A stretch of DNA of 64,000 bases from Zoogloeaceae bacterium (GCA_031277315.1 JAITMP010000020.1:1-64000); one strand, 5' to 3'; numbered from the stretch's first letter, positions 39,306-47,276 are shown. Program-made: numbers and translations. The notes: a model not told the origin generated them from the letters alone.

Positions 39306-39356
39306 GTCTTACATATAAGACAATCTGTTGACATAAGAAACGACCCCCATTAGAAT
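39306..39356 (+). promoter_or_regulatory. Promoter and operator of the ubiquitin-like operon
   Basis: A near-consensus sigma-70 promoter (TTGACA at 39328-39333, 17-bp spacer, TAGAAT at 39351-39356) points toward the Ubl gene at 39440. Just upstream is the inverted repeat GTCTTA-CATA-TAAGAC (39306-39321), and a further TTCTTATGTC half-site overlaps the -35 element on the other strand. This is the expected position for XRE repressor binding that controls both directions. Confidence 0.7.
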
Positions 39357-39439
39357 GTTTCACATGCAAGACGGAAGTGTCTCAGCACTTGGATGCTTGG
39401 TCAAGACCTTCCTATTTCAATCCAATCTGCGAGGACTCT

Positions 39440-39721
39440 ATGAACAGCAACAACCAAGGCAATTCCGATAACGCTCCGGGACACAACAAGAGCTACAACG
39501 TTATCCTTAATGGTACACCGATTATTGTCTTTGAAGACCATCTGGCCTATGAGCAGATCGTCCAGCTCGCTTACCCGAGTGACCCACAGGGTAATCCTGA
39601 TCTTCTCTACACGGTCACCTATGCCAACCCGAATGGTCGCGACGGTACGCTGGCGGCAGGCCAGAAACTCACCATAAAAGATGGGGTAAGCATCAATGTA
39701 CGCAAAACTAACCGCTCCTGA
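39440..39721 (+). CDS. Ubiquitin-like protein, multiubiquitin-domain family
   Basis: The 93-residue protein has a 17-residue polar N-terminus followed by one beta-grasp domain of the bacterial multiubiquitin family (YNVILNGTPIIVFEDHLAYEQ, then VQLAYPS, YTVTYANPNGRDGTLAAGQK and VSINVRKTNRS). Start ATG 39440 follows GAGG by 5 nt. Family members often hold several domains in tandem; this has one. The C-terminus is NRS, without the di-glycine of eukaryotic ubiquitin. It is the presumed modifier for the E1-type enzyme encoded next, with which it overlaps by 26 bp. Confidence 0.85.
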   Translation: MNSNNQGNSDNAPGHNKSYNVILNGTPIIVFEDHLAYEQIVQLAYPSDPQGNPDLLYTVTYANPNGRDGTLAAGQKLTIKDGVSINVRKTNRS

Positions 39722-40901
39722 GTCGTCATTGGAGAAATTGGTGAACGAGGGTTATGAGGCCGAGGTCCGGCATCAAACCCTCCTCGTTCACAAAGTTCCG
39801 TTTGTTAGCTCTGATCGCATTGTTAAATATGGCACTTTGGCATGTCCTTATGTCGTAGATGCTGTTGGGAATGTTTCTCCGCCGGAAAACCATCAAGTCT
39901 GGTGGTCCGATGAGACTCCTTGCTACGCTAATGGGCAACAGTTGAAAGCCATTTTGTTTTCGGAAAATCCCCATGAGTTGATTCCGGGGCTGAACGTTAG
40001 GTGGCAGTTCTCCAACAAACCGACAGATTTGGCTAATTTTTCAGATCACTACTCAAAGATGGTTCACTACATCTGTCATCTCTCAGACCAGGCACGGGCG
40101 ATTGACCAGACCGCAGATGCCCGAACTGGCAGAGTAATTGAGCAAATGGAAACGGGGTCGGTCTTTCGCTATGCAGACACGGCTTCGGCTCGCGCTGAGA
40201 TTGTGGCAGTATCACAACGATTGGCGACACAGAAAATTGCCATCATTGGGCTTGGGGGAACGGGTTCCTATGTTCTTGACCAAGTGGCAAAAACGCCAGT
40301 GCTTGAAATCCATCTGTTTGATGCGGATATCTTTGAGCAGCACAATGCTTTTCGGGCTCCCGGTGCTGCCAGTGCTGAAGATCTGCGTGAACGTCTGTGC
40401 AAAGTAGAATTTTTCAAGCGAAGATATGAGCCGATGCGGTGCAGCATCTTTACGCATGACTATTTCATCACCGAAGCCAATGTCTCCGAATTGGACGTTT
40501 TTGACTTTGTTTTTGTGTGTGTGGACAAAGGTAGCGCACGGAGGACGATCACTAGCTATTTGAAAAAACAGGGAGTGGCATTTGTCGATGTGGGTATGGC
40601 AATTGAGTTGGTATCTGGCTCTTCGACTTTGGCAGGTATGTGCCGTGCCACACTAGTCACGGCGGACAGCAACAGCCATATCGAAGAAACAATCCCGATG
40701 ATGGATGGTGAACAGGATGCGCTTTACGGAAGCAACATACAGATAGCGGACATGAATATGCTTAATGCTGCCCTTGCGGTTATCCAGTGGAAACAATTTA
40801 GTGGTTTTTATCAAGATGATTTCGGCACCCATCATCTTGCGTACACGGTCAACTCGCAATCGTTGGCACGAAGCGTGCAGATCAAAGCGGAACTGGAATG
40901 A
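39696..40901 (+). CDS. E2-like/E1 (ThiF-type) fusion enzyme of the ubiquitin-like system
   Basis: The 401-residue protein joins an N-terminal E2-like region (about residues 10-150, candidate catalytic Cys76 in DETPCYANG) to a ThiF/E1 adenylating domain. The latter shows the nucleotide-binding loop GLGGTGS (185-191), FDADIFEQHNAFR (208-220), the magnesium-site VCVDKGSARR (274-283) and the family segment NIQIADMNMLNAALAVIQW (347-365). The CxxC zinc pairs of ThiF/MoeB are absent. It should adenylate the Ubl C-terminus and transfer it. An alternative GTG start at 39740 has a better ribosome-binding sequence. ATGA overlap joins it to the next gene. Confidence 0.88.
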   Translation: MYAKLTAPESSLEKLVNEGYEAEVRHQTLLVHKVPFVSSDRIVKYGTLACPYVVDAVGNVSPPENHQVWWSDETPCYANGQQLKAILFSENPHELIPGLNVRWQFSNKPTDLANFSDHYSKMVHYICHLSDQARAIDQTADARTGRVIEQMETGSVFRYADTASARAEIVAVSQRLATQKIAIIGLGGTGSYVLDQVAKTPVLEIHLFDADIFEQHNAFRAPGAASAEDLRERLCKVEFFKRRYEPMRCSIFTHDYFITEANVSELDVFDFVFVCVDKGSARRTITSYLKKQGVAFVDVGMAIELVSGSSTLAGMCRATLVTADSNSHIEETIPMMDGEQDALYGSNIQIADMNMLNAALAVIQWKQFSGFYQDDFGTHHLAYTVNSQSLARSVQIKAELE

Positions 40902-41323
40902 TGCTCAAAGTAATCAGACCATTCTTTGTCGAGTATGTGCCAGCCAAGCTGGATGAGGAGGTTCTTTACATCAGTAGGAAGTATAAGGTTGCAGTACATC
41001 TGTGCTGTTGTGGTTGTGGAGAAAAGGTGGTTACACCGTTGTCACCCGCAGAATGGTCGATTCATGGTGATGAAAAGATGGTGTCATTACATCCATCGGT
41101 AGGAAATTGGAGTATGGCGTGTCGGTCTCACTATTGCATCAAAAACAACAAAGTCGTCGTGGCTAGGGAATTTGAGAGTTGGGAGATAGAGAGAGTACGT
41201 GCGCATGATGCCCGTGATCTTGAAAGACAAATACATGTTCGCAATTCGCAGCTAAGCTTTTTTGCTACTTTCAAGGCTGTATGGCGTCGCCTAGTAAGCG
41301 TAGTTTGGAAAATACGGAAATAA
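40898..41323 (+). CDS. DUF6527 protein of the ubiquitin-like system
   Basis: The 141-residue protein matches the DUF6527 pattern: LYISRKYKVAVHLCCCGCG (23-41), VVTPLSPAEW (44-53) and HPSVGNWSMACRSHYCI (65-81). Cys36-40, Cys75, His78 and Cys80 could bind zinc; Ser77-His78 are candidates for a hydrolytic site. The last 25 residues are basic and hydrophobic. DUF6527 genes recur beside multiubiquitin and E1-type genes; a processing or deconjugating role is plausible but inferred. It overlaps the E1 stop codon by four bases. Confidence 0.82.
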   Translation: MMLKVIRPFFVEYVPAKLDEEVLYISRKYKVAVHLCCCGCGEKVVTPLSPAEWSIHGDEKMVSLHPSVGNWSMACRSHYCIKNNKVVVAREFESWEIERVRAHDARDLERQIHVRNSQLSFFATFKAVWRRLVSVVWKIRK

Positions 41324-41327
41324 AGCC

Positions 41328-44186
41328 TTATTTGCTTTTGCCTTGCTTAGGCTTTTCGGTGGGTAGCAGGTTGGTAAGTTTGCCGTACAAATCAAACAAA
41401 AACGCTACCCGCGCAGCGTCGGATTTGTCGCCTTTGTAGCCGTAGGCGGCATCAATGGCGCGGTCGTTGGCGGTGTGGGCTTTGCGGAGTTCAGGCGGCA
41501 TGGTTAGTGGATCGTAAAGGTCGGCGAGGGTTGCGTCGAGATATAGCGCCCGTGCGTCGAGAATGGCTTGGCCGGTTTTTTCCAGCGCGATGCGGAACTT
41601 TTCGGGAAGGCCACTTCCAATGGCTGTTGGCTGTTGGCTGTTGGCTGTTGGCTGTTGGCTGTTGGCTGTTGGCTGTTGGCTGTTGGCTGTTGGCTGTTGG
41701 CTGTTGGCTGTTGGCTGTTGGCTGGCCACAGGCCACGGAAAATTGTTGTACACAATGGAAGCCGAATAACGGTAATCGCTTTTCAAGCGTCCGCATACAG
41801 CCCGCATCCAAGAATTATGCATGGTGCTGTTGAGGATGGCGAAGTGGTACGACGTAGCATTGGAAATCGTCAATACCAAATTGCTGGCGATTACGTCTGG
41901 TGGTAGAAAACCCACCGGAACAAACTCGCGCCGTTCAGAAGAAACGCTCGGTACGAGCAAGTAAGGCGACGAAGGTTGTCTGTTCTCCTGAAACAGATAC
42001 GGTGTAGCAGCACACTCGCGCGTCGCTGCCTTTGGCGAAGCCAGCCGCATAACTTTGACCGCTTGCACTCGCTTATACACTTCCGGCATCGCCCGAAGCT
42101 CGGCGGCTGAAATGCCGACTAGCCATAGGCACCAGCGCGACAGCCCATTGATAAATTCATCTGCCCCAAGAAACGGGCGAATCCACTTTTCCGCTTGCGG
42201 CCTCATTTCCAGCAATGCCGATTTCTCATCATCCGACAGCAGCAAATTTCCGCCATCGGTAGGCTGGCTACCTTTCACTATTTCGACGACGGGACAAATA
42301 GGTGCCCGCCGATTGACGAGTACAACATTCGCTCCGTCCACCAAGTACGGATTGATATTGCCTGCAGTAATCGCGTGTGACTCACTACGAATATTCTCAT
42401 ATTCAAAAATGATCTTCCGCTGCGTATCTTGCAGACCGAAGCCGATAATGACGCAATGCACCGCCGCCATGCCTTTTGCTTCGTTACTCCACTGAAAGGT
42501 GCGATGGGCGAAGTGAATGTGAACACCCTTCGCCAGCAACCAGCCCCAAAGCACGCCGACTTGCTCGCCTTGGGTGATACTGTTAGTGGAGACGAAGGCG
42601 CAACGAATAGGCTGGTTTTGTATGTAGCGCGCCGCTTTGACATACCAAGCGGCGACGAAATCGAGTAGCCCGCTGCCATCTATTCCGGTGAATACTTGCC
42701 GCGTTTCTTCGCGCTGCGCGTCGTCCATGAATTTCGCACCCACAAACGGCGGATTCCCCAACACATAACTTGCCCGCTCCGCTGGCAGCACGTCATGCCA
42801 ATCCAGCGTGAGTGCATTGCCATTCACGATATGCGGCGATGTCTTGAGCGGGATGCGCGCGAAGTACATGCCGAATTCTTCCGAGATGCGCACGTTCATC
42901 TGATGGTCTGCCAGCCACAGCGCGACCTGCGCGATTTGCGCAGGGAATTCTTCGATCTCGATGCCGTAGAACTGATCCACGTCCACGTTGATTTCAGAAT
43001 GAATATTGAGAAAGCGTGAGCCGGTGTTTCGATGCACGGCGCGCAGCACGTCGAGTTCCAGCAGGCGCAATTCGCGGTAGGCGATGACGAGAAAATTGCC
43101 GCAGCCGCAGGCGGGATCGAAGAAGGTCAGCGTGCGCAGTTTCTTGTGAAATTCGAACAGCTTGTTTTTGTTGTTTTGCACACGCTTGAATTCATCATGC
43201 AGTTCATCGAGAAACAGCGGCTTGATGAGCTTGAGGATGTTTTCTTCGCTGGTGTAGTGCGCGCCGAGATTGCGCCGCGCTTTGGCGTCCATAATGCTTT
43301 GAAATAGCGCGCCGAAGATGGCGGGCGAGATGGCGCTCCAGTCGAGCGCGCAGCAGTCGAGCAGCGCTTCGCGCATGGCGGTGCTGAAGTCGGCGATGGG
43401 CAGCGTTTCCCCGAACAGTTTGCCGTTGACATACGGAAAGGCGGCGAGTTGTTCGTCGAGATTTTTCGAGCGTTGGCTTTCCGGCGTGTTGAGTGTTTGA
43501 AACAGCCGTGCGAGTTGCGCGCCAAGATCGGAACCGTCTTCTGCGGTGCGTTCTTCGATCCATGCGCGGAAGGCATTGGCGGGCTGGTAGATGCCGGTGT
43601 CTTCGGCAAACAGGCAAAACAGCAGGCGCACCAGCAAGAGTTCAAGCGGGTGGCCGCTGTAGCCGGATTCCTTGAGCGCATCGTGCAGCTTGCCCATGCG
43701 CTCGGCGGCTTTGATGTTCACCGGGTTTTGCGGCGTGATGGTCTGCGTGCGATAACCGGCGATGAAGGCGAAATGCTTGATGTGTTTGTGCAGATCGGCG
43801 AGCGTGAATTCGTGATGCGTGCCTGATTCAAGGTCGTACAGCCGGAAATGCGCGAAGTCTGACACCAGCACGAATTTCGGCAGGTCGCGTTCCTTGATGC
43901 CGGGGAAGTAGTCGAGCGCCTGCGTGTAGGCTTTGTCGAGGTTTTTGCCGCGCGATTTATGCTCGATCAGCAACGTGCCTTTCCAGAACAGGTCGATGAA
44001 ACCCTGTTTGTCGCCGAGTTTTTTGACGGGTTCTTCAAAGCTGGCGACGCGCTTACGGTCGATGCCGAAGACCTTGAAAAACTCGGTCCAGAAAGGCTTG
44101 GCTTCGGCGTCTTCCGAGGTTTCATCTTTCCAGCGCCTGGAAAATTCGTAGGCGCGGTTGCGGATTTCGTTCCAGCTTAGGGGCAT
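41328..44186 (-). CDS. Type IIG-like restriction endonuclease/adenine-specific DNA methyltransferase
   Basis: The 952-residue protein joins an N-terminal nuclease domain (acid and E-x-K in GFIDLF...LLIEHKSRG, Asp65, Glu75, Lys77), a helical linker, an N6-adenine methyltransferase (SAM motif FDPACGCGNF at 356-365; catalytic NPPF at 478-481), a target-recognition region (about 600-815) and a C-terminal helical domain (from 856). Residues about 820-855 are a SQQPTAN repeat encoded by a 7-bp tandem repeat, between target recognition and the C-terminal domain. It stands alone, as type IIG/IIL enzymes do, and converges on the ubiquitin-like operon with 4 bp between stops. Confidence 0.93.
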   Translation of the reverse strand: MPLSWNEIRNRAYEFSRRWKDETSEDAEAKPFWTEFFKVFGIDRKRVASFEEPVKKLGDKQGFIDLFWKGTLLIEHKSRGKNLDKAYTQALDYFPGIKERDLPKFVLVSDFAHFRLYDLESGTHHEFTLADLHKHIKHFAFIAGYRTQTITPQNPVNIKAAERMGKLHDALKESGYSGHPLELLLVRLLFCLFAEDTGIYQPANAFRAWIEERTAEDGSDLGAQLARLFQTLNTPESQRSKNLDEQLAAFPYVNGKLFGETLPIADFSTAMREALLDCCALDWSAISPAIFGALFQSIMDAKARRNLGAHYTSEENILKLIKPLFLDELHDEFKRVQNNKNKLFEFHKKLRTLTFFDPACGCGNFLVIAYRELRLLELDVLRAVHRNTGSRFLNIHSEINVDVDQFYGIEIEEFPAQIAQVALWLADHQMNVRISEEFGMYFARIPLKTSPHIVNGNALTLDWHDVLPAERASYVLGNPPFVGAKFMDDAQREETRQVFTGIDGSGLLDFVAAWYVKAARYIQNQPIRCAFVSTNSITQGEQVGVLWGWLLAKGVHIHFAHRTFQWSNEAKGMAAVHCVIIGFGLQDTQRKIIFEYENIRSESHAITAGNINPYLVDGANVVLVNRRAPICPVVEIVKGSQPTDGGNLLLSDDEKSALLEMRPQAEKWIRPFLGADEFINGLSRWCLWLVGISAAELRAMPEVYKRVQAVKVMRLASPKAATRECAATPYLFQENRQPSSPYLLVPSVSSERREFVPVGFLPPDVIASNLVLTISNATSYHFAILNSTMHNSWMRAVCGRLKSDYRYSASIVYNNFPWPVASQQPTANSQQPTANSQQPTANSQQPTANSQQPTAIGSGLPEKFRIALEKTGQAILDARALYLDATLADLYDPLTMPPELRKAHTANDRAIDAAYGYKGDKSDAARVAFLFDLYGKLTNLLPTEKPKQGKSK
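41621..41724. repeat. Heptanucleotide tandem repeat, 14 copies, inside the restriction-methyltransferase gene
   Basis: TGGCTGT is repeated 14 times without interruption from 41621 to 41718, plus six bases of a fifteenth copy. Because 7 is not a multiple of 3, gain or loss of one copy shifts the reading frame. All three frames through the repeat are open and encode the same seven-residue period, so a shift would replace the C-terminal 97 residues by a short foreign tail ending near 41504 or 41491. Confidence 0.95.
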
Positions 44187-44198
44187 GATTGGGGGCCT

Positions 44199-44474
44199 CT
44201 ATAAAATCAAATAGGTCAACATCAAACTCAGCGCCCCGCCGTCACGGTAAACCGCTCCCGACGCCACGCAAACCTTGGCAATCGCCCCAAAACTCGTATT
44301 GTTTTCTCCGGAAAACGCTTTATAGAGACTTTTCCTGCCCAAGCCGAGTTCGGTCATGCCGCGTATGCGGGCGACCATGCCGGAGTGCAAGGGCGGTGCG
44401 GTAGTTGCGGGTTCCATTCTGACTAGTGGCATTGTTTGGGCGCTCTCTAATCGTCGTTCAAGCAATCTGAACAA
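44199..44474 (-). pseudogene. Remnant of a HigA-like addiction-module antidote gene
   Basis: Residues near the middle of this frame (ARIRGMTELGLGRKSLYKAF then SGENNTSFGAIAKV, about 44270-44372) match the core of small HTH antidotes of the putative addiction module family, but four residues expected between MTEL and GLGR are missing and the flanking parts do not match. No partner toxin is adjacent. It lies between the restriction gene and mazF and is best read as a decayed gene. Confidence 0.55.
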
Positions 44475-44856
44475 TCTGGTTCAATCGCTCGCACACTTCA
44501 GCAAACAAACCGTTATCCAGCACGCCCAACGGATGCGCCTTGGCTTTACGCATGCGCCAGTCAAAGGATTTCGGCTGATGGCACAGTACATAACTGACTT
44601 TTCCTGCTTTGCGACCCTTGGCATGACCCACGGCAACCGCGAAGGGATTGTCCGCGTTATATTCCGCCGTGGTCATCGGCAAGCCGATCACCAGCGAAGT
44701 TTTTTCGTTGAAAATGCGTGCAGACAGCACGAGAAAAGGATGCATGTCGCGCATCTCGCGTCCGGCCTGCGGATTACAATCTATCCAGATGATTTCCTGG
44801 CGATCCGGCACCCAGGATTTGCGCTTGGACGTCGCAGATTTTTGCGCTGCTACCAA
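44458..44856 (-). CDS. mazF: MazF/PemK-type toxin (endoribonuclease)
   Basis: The 132-residue protein has the MazF/PemK pattern: RQEIIWIDCNPQAGREMRDM at the start, HPFLVLSARIFNEKTSLVIGLPMTT in the middle, and a C-terminal VLDNGLFAEVCERLNQIV helix. Such toxins cleave mRNA. It begins with TTG 44856, inside the last codons of mazE, preceded by GGGAG; no better start exists before the conserved region. It is slightly longer than typical MazF at its N-terminus. Confidence 0.88.
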   Translation of the reverse strand: MVAAQKSATSKRKSWVPDRQEIIWIDCNPQAGREMRDMHPFLVLSARIFNEKTSLVIGLPMTTAEYNADNPFAVAVGHAKGRKAGKVSYVLCHQPKSFDWRMRKAKAHPLGVLDNGLFAEVCERLNQIVQIA

Positions 44857-45104
44857 CGTTCGGCTCCCAGCGCCTGTTCCGTCTCCATCTGTTCGCCGCC
44901 ATGACGCGCCGGATCGTAGGCCGCCAAACGCTGTTCCAGCGTTAGCTTGTTTGTCTTCAAGGGGCGAATGATGACTTGATCGTCCTCAACCACCACGCGC
45001 ACACGCTGGTGAACATGAAGACGCGCCTCGCGCGCGACCGCGGCGGGCAGACGGACGCCGAGGTTGTTTCCCCATTGCTTGATATCGAGGACGGCTTCGG
45101 TCAT
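44850..45104 (-). CDS. mazE: MazE/AbrB-type antitoxin
   Basis: The 84-residue protein has an N-terminal AbrB-type swapped-hairpin DNA-binding domain (IKQWGNNLGVRLPAAVAREA) and a flexible acidic C-terminus that should wrap the toxin. Start ATG 45104 has CGGAG 8 nt upstream; a GTG at 45113 is an alternative. It overlaps mazF by 7 bp, and a perfect palindrome lies 20 bp upstream. Confidence 0.9.
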   Translation of the reverse strand: MTEAVLDIKQWGNNLGVRLPAAVAREARLHVHQRVRVVVEDDQVIIRPLKTNKLTLEQRLAAYDPARHGGEQMETEQALGAERW

Positions 45105-45123
45105 GGCTGGCACTCCGGGTTAA

Positions 45124-45146
45124 ATGTATAGACAAAGTCTATACAT
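45124..45146. promoter_or_regulatory. Perfect palindrome, probable MazE(F) operator
   Basis: ATGTATAGAC and GTCTATACAT form perfect 10-bp arms around AAA, 20 bp upstream of the mazE start. Its location fits autoregulation by the antitoxin's AbrB domain. The remaining gap to nadA (45147-45350) shows no other clear element. Confidence 0.75.
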
Positions 45147-45350
45147 AAATCCAGAAAGGCGCAATCTGGTCAACTGTCTCCTCTCTTGCAAGGGGGAAAA
45201 GAGGATCATTGGGGCCAGAATGAACTACCCGAATTTATTAAAAATAAGGTACAACACGAAAACCAAAAAGTTCAGCATCATTCCCCTTCCCCTCGCCCTC
45301 GACACGGCGCTCGGGCATAATTTGAGTCTTGAACTCAGAAGGTATTCCGG

Positions 45351-46451
45351 ATGCAAACCGCTGTTATTTCGTTCGATCATTTCAATGCCCTTTCCGATGA
45401 GCAGGCGCGGGAGCGGATTCTTGCCGCGCGGGCGGAGCTTGGCCGCCGCGTTGTGCTGCTTTGCCATCATTACCAGCGCGCCGATGTTTATCGTCATGCC
45501 GACCTGACCGGCGATTCGTTGAAGCTCTCCCGTCTGGCGGCGGAAAGCGATGCCGAGTACATCGTTTTCTGCGGCGTGCATTTCATGGCCGAGGTTGCCG
45601 ACATTCTTTCCAGACCGGCGCAGATTTCGATCCTGCCCGATCTGGCCGCCGGCTGTTCGATGGCGGACATGGCGAATCTGGCCAAGGTTGCGCGCTGCTG
45701 GCGCGAGCTGGCCGCCGCCGTCGGCGATCCCGACGCGCTGTTCACGCCGGTCACTTACATCAATTCGGGCGCTGACCTGAAAGCGTTTTGCGGCGAGCAT
45801 GGCGGCATCGTCTGCACGTCGAGCAACGCGCCGAAGATTCTCGACTGGGCTTTTGCGCGGCGGGAGAAAGTGCTGTTCTTTCCCGACCAGCATCTTGGCC
45901 GCTGGAGCGGGCACAAGATGGGCATTCCGCTCGACGAGATGCAGGTGTGGGATCCCGATCTGGAAAACGGCGGCCTCAGCGTCGAACAAATTCGCCGCGC
46001 CCGCATCCTGCTCTGGAAAGGCTTCTGCTCGGTGCATCAGATGTTTCAGGCCAGCCATATCCAGCGCTTCCGCGAAGAACACCCGGACGGTTTGGTGATC
46101 TCCCATCCCGAATCGAATTTCGATGTCTGCCGGTTGTCCGATTACGTCGGCTCGACCGAGTACATCATTCAGACCATCAAGGCGGCGCCGGCCAACACGC
46201 GCTGGCTGGTCGGCACTGAATTGAATCTCGTCAGCCGCTTGGCCGAGGAGGTGAAGGCGGAAGGCAAAAGCGTGCAGTTCATGGCGCCGATGGTTTGCAT
46301 GTGTTCCACCATGGGGCGCATTGATCCGCAGCATCTGGCCTGGTGTCTGGAGAACCTCGCCGAGGGCGCCGTCGTGAATCGCATTTCGGTGCCGGCGCAC
46401 GAGGCGGCGCTGGCGAAAGTCGCCCTCGAACGCATGCTGGAGGCATCGTAG
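45351..46451 (+). CDS. nadA: Quinolinate synthase A
   Basis: The 366-residue enzyme condenses iminoaspartate with dihydroxyacetone phosphate to quinolinate in NAD synthesis and uses a 4Fe-4S cluster. Conserved cysteines lie in VFCGVHFMAE, in IVCTSSNA and in MVCMCSTM; the substrate-binding CHHYQ and HPESNFDV segments are also present. AGAAGG precedes the ATG by 9 nt. The nuclease-family gene follows 4 bp after the stop. Confidence 0.96.
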   Translation: MQTAVISFDHFNALSDEQARERILAARAELGRRVVLLCHHYQRADVYRHADLTGDSLKLSRLAAESDAEYIVFCGVHFMAEVADILSRPAQISILPDLAAGCSMADMANLAKVARCWRELAAAVGDPDALFTPVTYINSGADLKAFCGEHGGIVCTSSNAPKILDWAFARREKVLFFPDQHLGRWSGHKMGIPLDEMQVWDPDLENGGLSVEQIRRARILLWKGFCSVHQMFQASHIQRFREEHPDGLVISHPESNFDVCRLSDYVGSTEYIIQTIKAAPANTRWLVGTELNLVSRLAEEVKAEGKSVQFMAPMVCMCSTMGRIDPQHLAWCLENLAEGAVVNRISVPAHEAALAKVALERMLEAS

Positions 46452-46455
46452 CCAC

Positions 46456-47265
46456 GTGGTCCGCCCGGCCATCACCCGCAGCGGCAAGGCGGCCGCTTCG
46501 CGTCAGCGGGGCGCGGTGCGCAAGCTGCACATCTGCACCTACAATATTCACAAGGGATTTTCGCAGTTCAAGGCGCACATGATGATTCACGAGCTGCGCA
46601 AGCGTCTGCGCGGCCTCGATCCCGACATCGTTTTTTTGCAGGAAGTGCAAGGGCTGCATGAGCGCCACGCCGAGCGCCGCCGCGACTGGCCGGCGGAAGG
46701 CCAGCACGATTTTCTGGCCGAGGGCGTCTGGCCGGCCACCACTTACGGCGGCAACGCGATTTACGGCCACGGCCACCACGGCAACGCCATCCTGTCGCGG
46801 TTTCCCATTCTGTCTTCGCACAATCAGGATATTTCGGAATTGCGTTTCGAGCGGCGCGGCATGCTGCACGCCCGGCTCGCCGTCCCCGGCTGGAAAGAGC
46901 CGCTGCATTGCGTCTGCGTGCATCTCGGTCTTACCACCGCCGCCCGCCGCCGCCAGATGCTGGCGCTGGCCGAGCGCATGGAAACCGTCAGTCCCGGCGA
47001 GACGCCGCTCATCATCGCCGGCGACTTCAACGACTGGCACAATCGCGCCGGCAACCTGCTTGCCGAGCGCCTCGGCCTGATCGAAGTGTTCGGCGGCATC
47101 AACGGGCAGCCGGCGCGCAGTTTTCCCGCCACGCTGCCGGTGTTTCGCCTCGACCGCATCTACGTGCGCGGCTTCGCCATCGAGCATTCCGAAGTGCATT
47201 TCGGCCGCCCCTGGTCGAAAATTTCCGATCATGCCGCGCTCTCGGCGCACATCGCCGTCAAGTAA
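46456..47265 (+). CDS. Endonuclease/exonuclease/phosphatase-fold protein
   Basis: The 269-residue protein has the family core motifs CTYNIHKG, FLQEVQG, GDFNDWHN and SDHAALSA, giving the Asn/Glu/Asp/His active site of metal-dependent phosphodiesterases. It starts with GTG 46456. Homologues sit beside cardiolipin synthase genes in Proteobacteria, which fits the next gene 11 bp downstream. The substrate (nucleic acid or phospholipid headgroup) is not known. Confidence 0.9.
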   Translation: MVRPAITRSGKAAASRQRGAVRKLHICTYNIHKGFSQFKAHMMIHELRKRLRGLDPDIVFLQEVQGLHERHAERRRDWPAEGQHDFLAEGVWPATTYGGNAIYGHGHHGNAILSRFPILSSHNQDISELRFERRGMLHARLAVPGWKEPLHCVCVHLGLTTAARRRQMLALAERMETVSPGETPLIIAGDFNDWHNRAGNLLAERLGLIEVFGGINGQPARSFPATLPVFRLDRIYVRGFAIEHSEVHFGRPWSKISDHAALSAHIAVK

Positions 47266-47276
47266 AGACACCGGGC

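Noticed and set aside
41621-41724. CRISPR array
   Set aside because: The unit is 7 bp with no spacers, so it is a simple tandem repeat.
41507-41906. Plus-strand frames across the heptanucleotide repeat encoding Leu/Ala/Val/Gly/Cys/Trp repeats
   Set aside because: They exist only because the repeat is stop-free in every frame; the real gene is on the minus strand.
45124-45507. Plus-strand frame across the mazE-nadA gap
   Set aside because: It runs into nadA in another frame and starts in the operator palindrome; no coding features are present.
46908-47276. N-terminal extension of the cardiolipin synthase
   Set aside because: The extra codons overlap the preceding gene in another frame and have Arg-rich shadow composition; the real domain starts at 47277.
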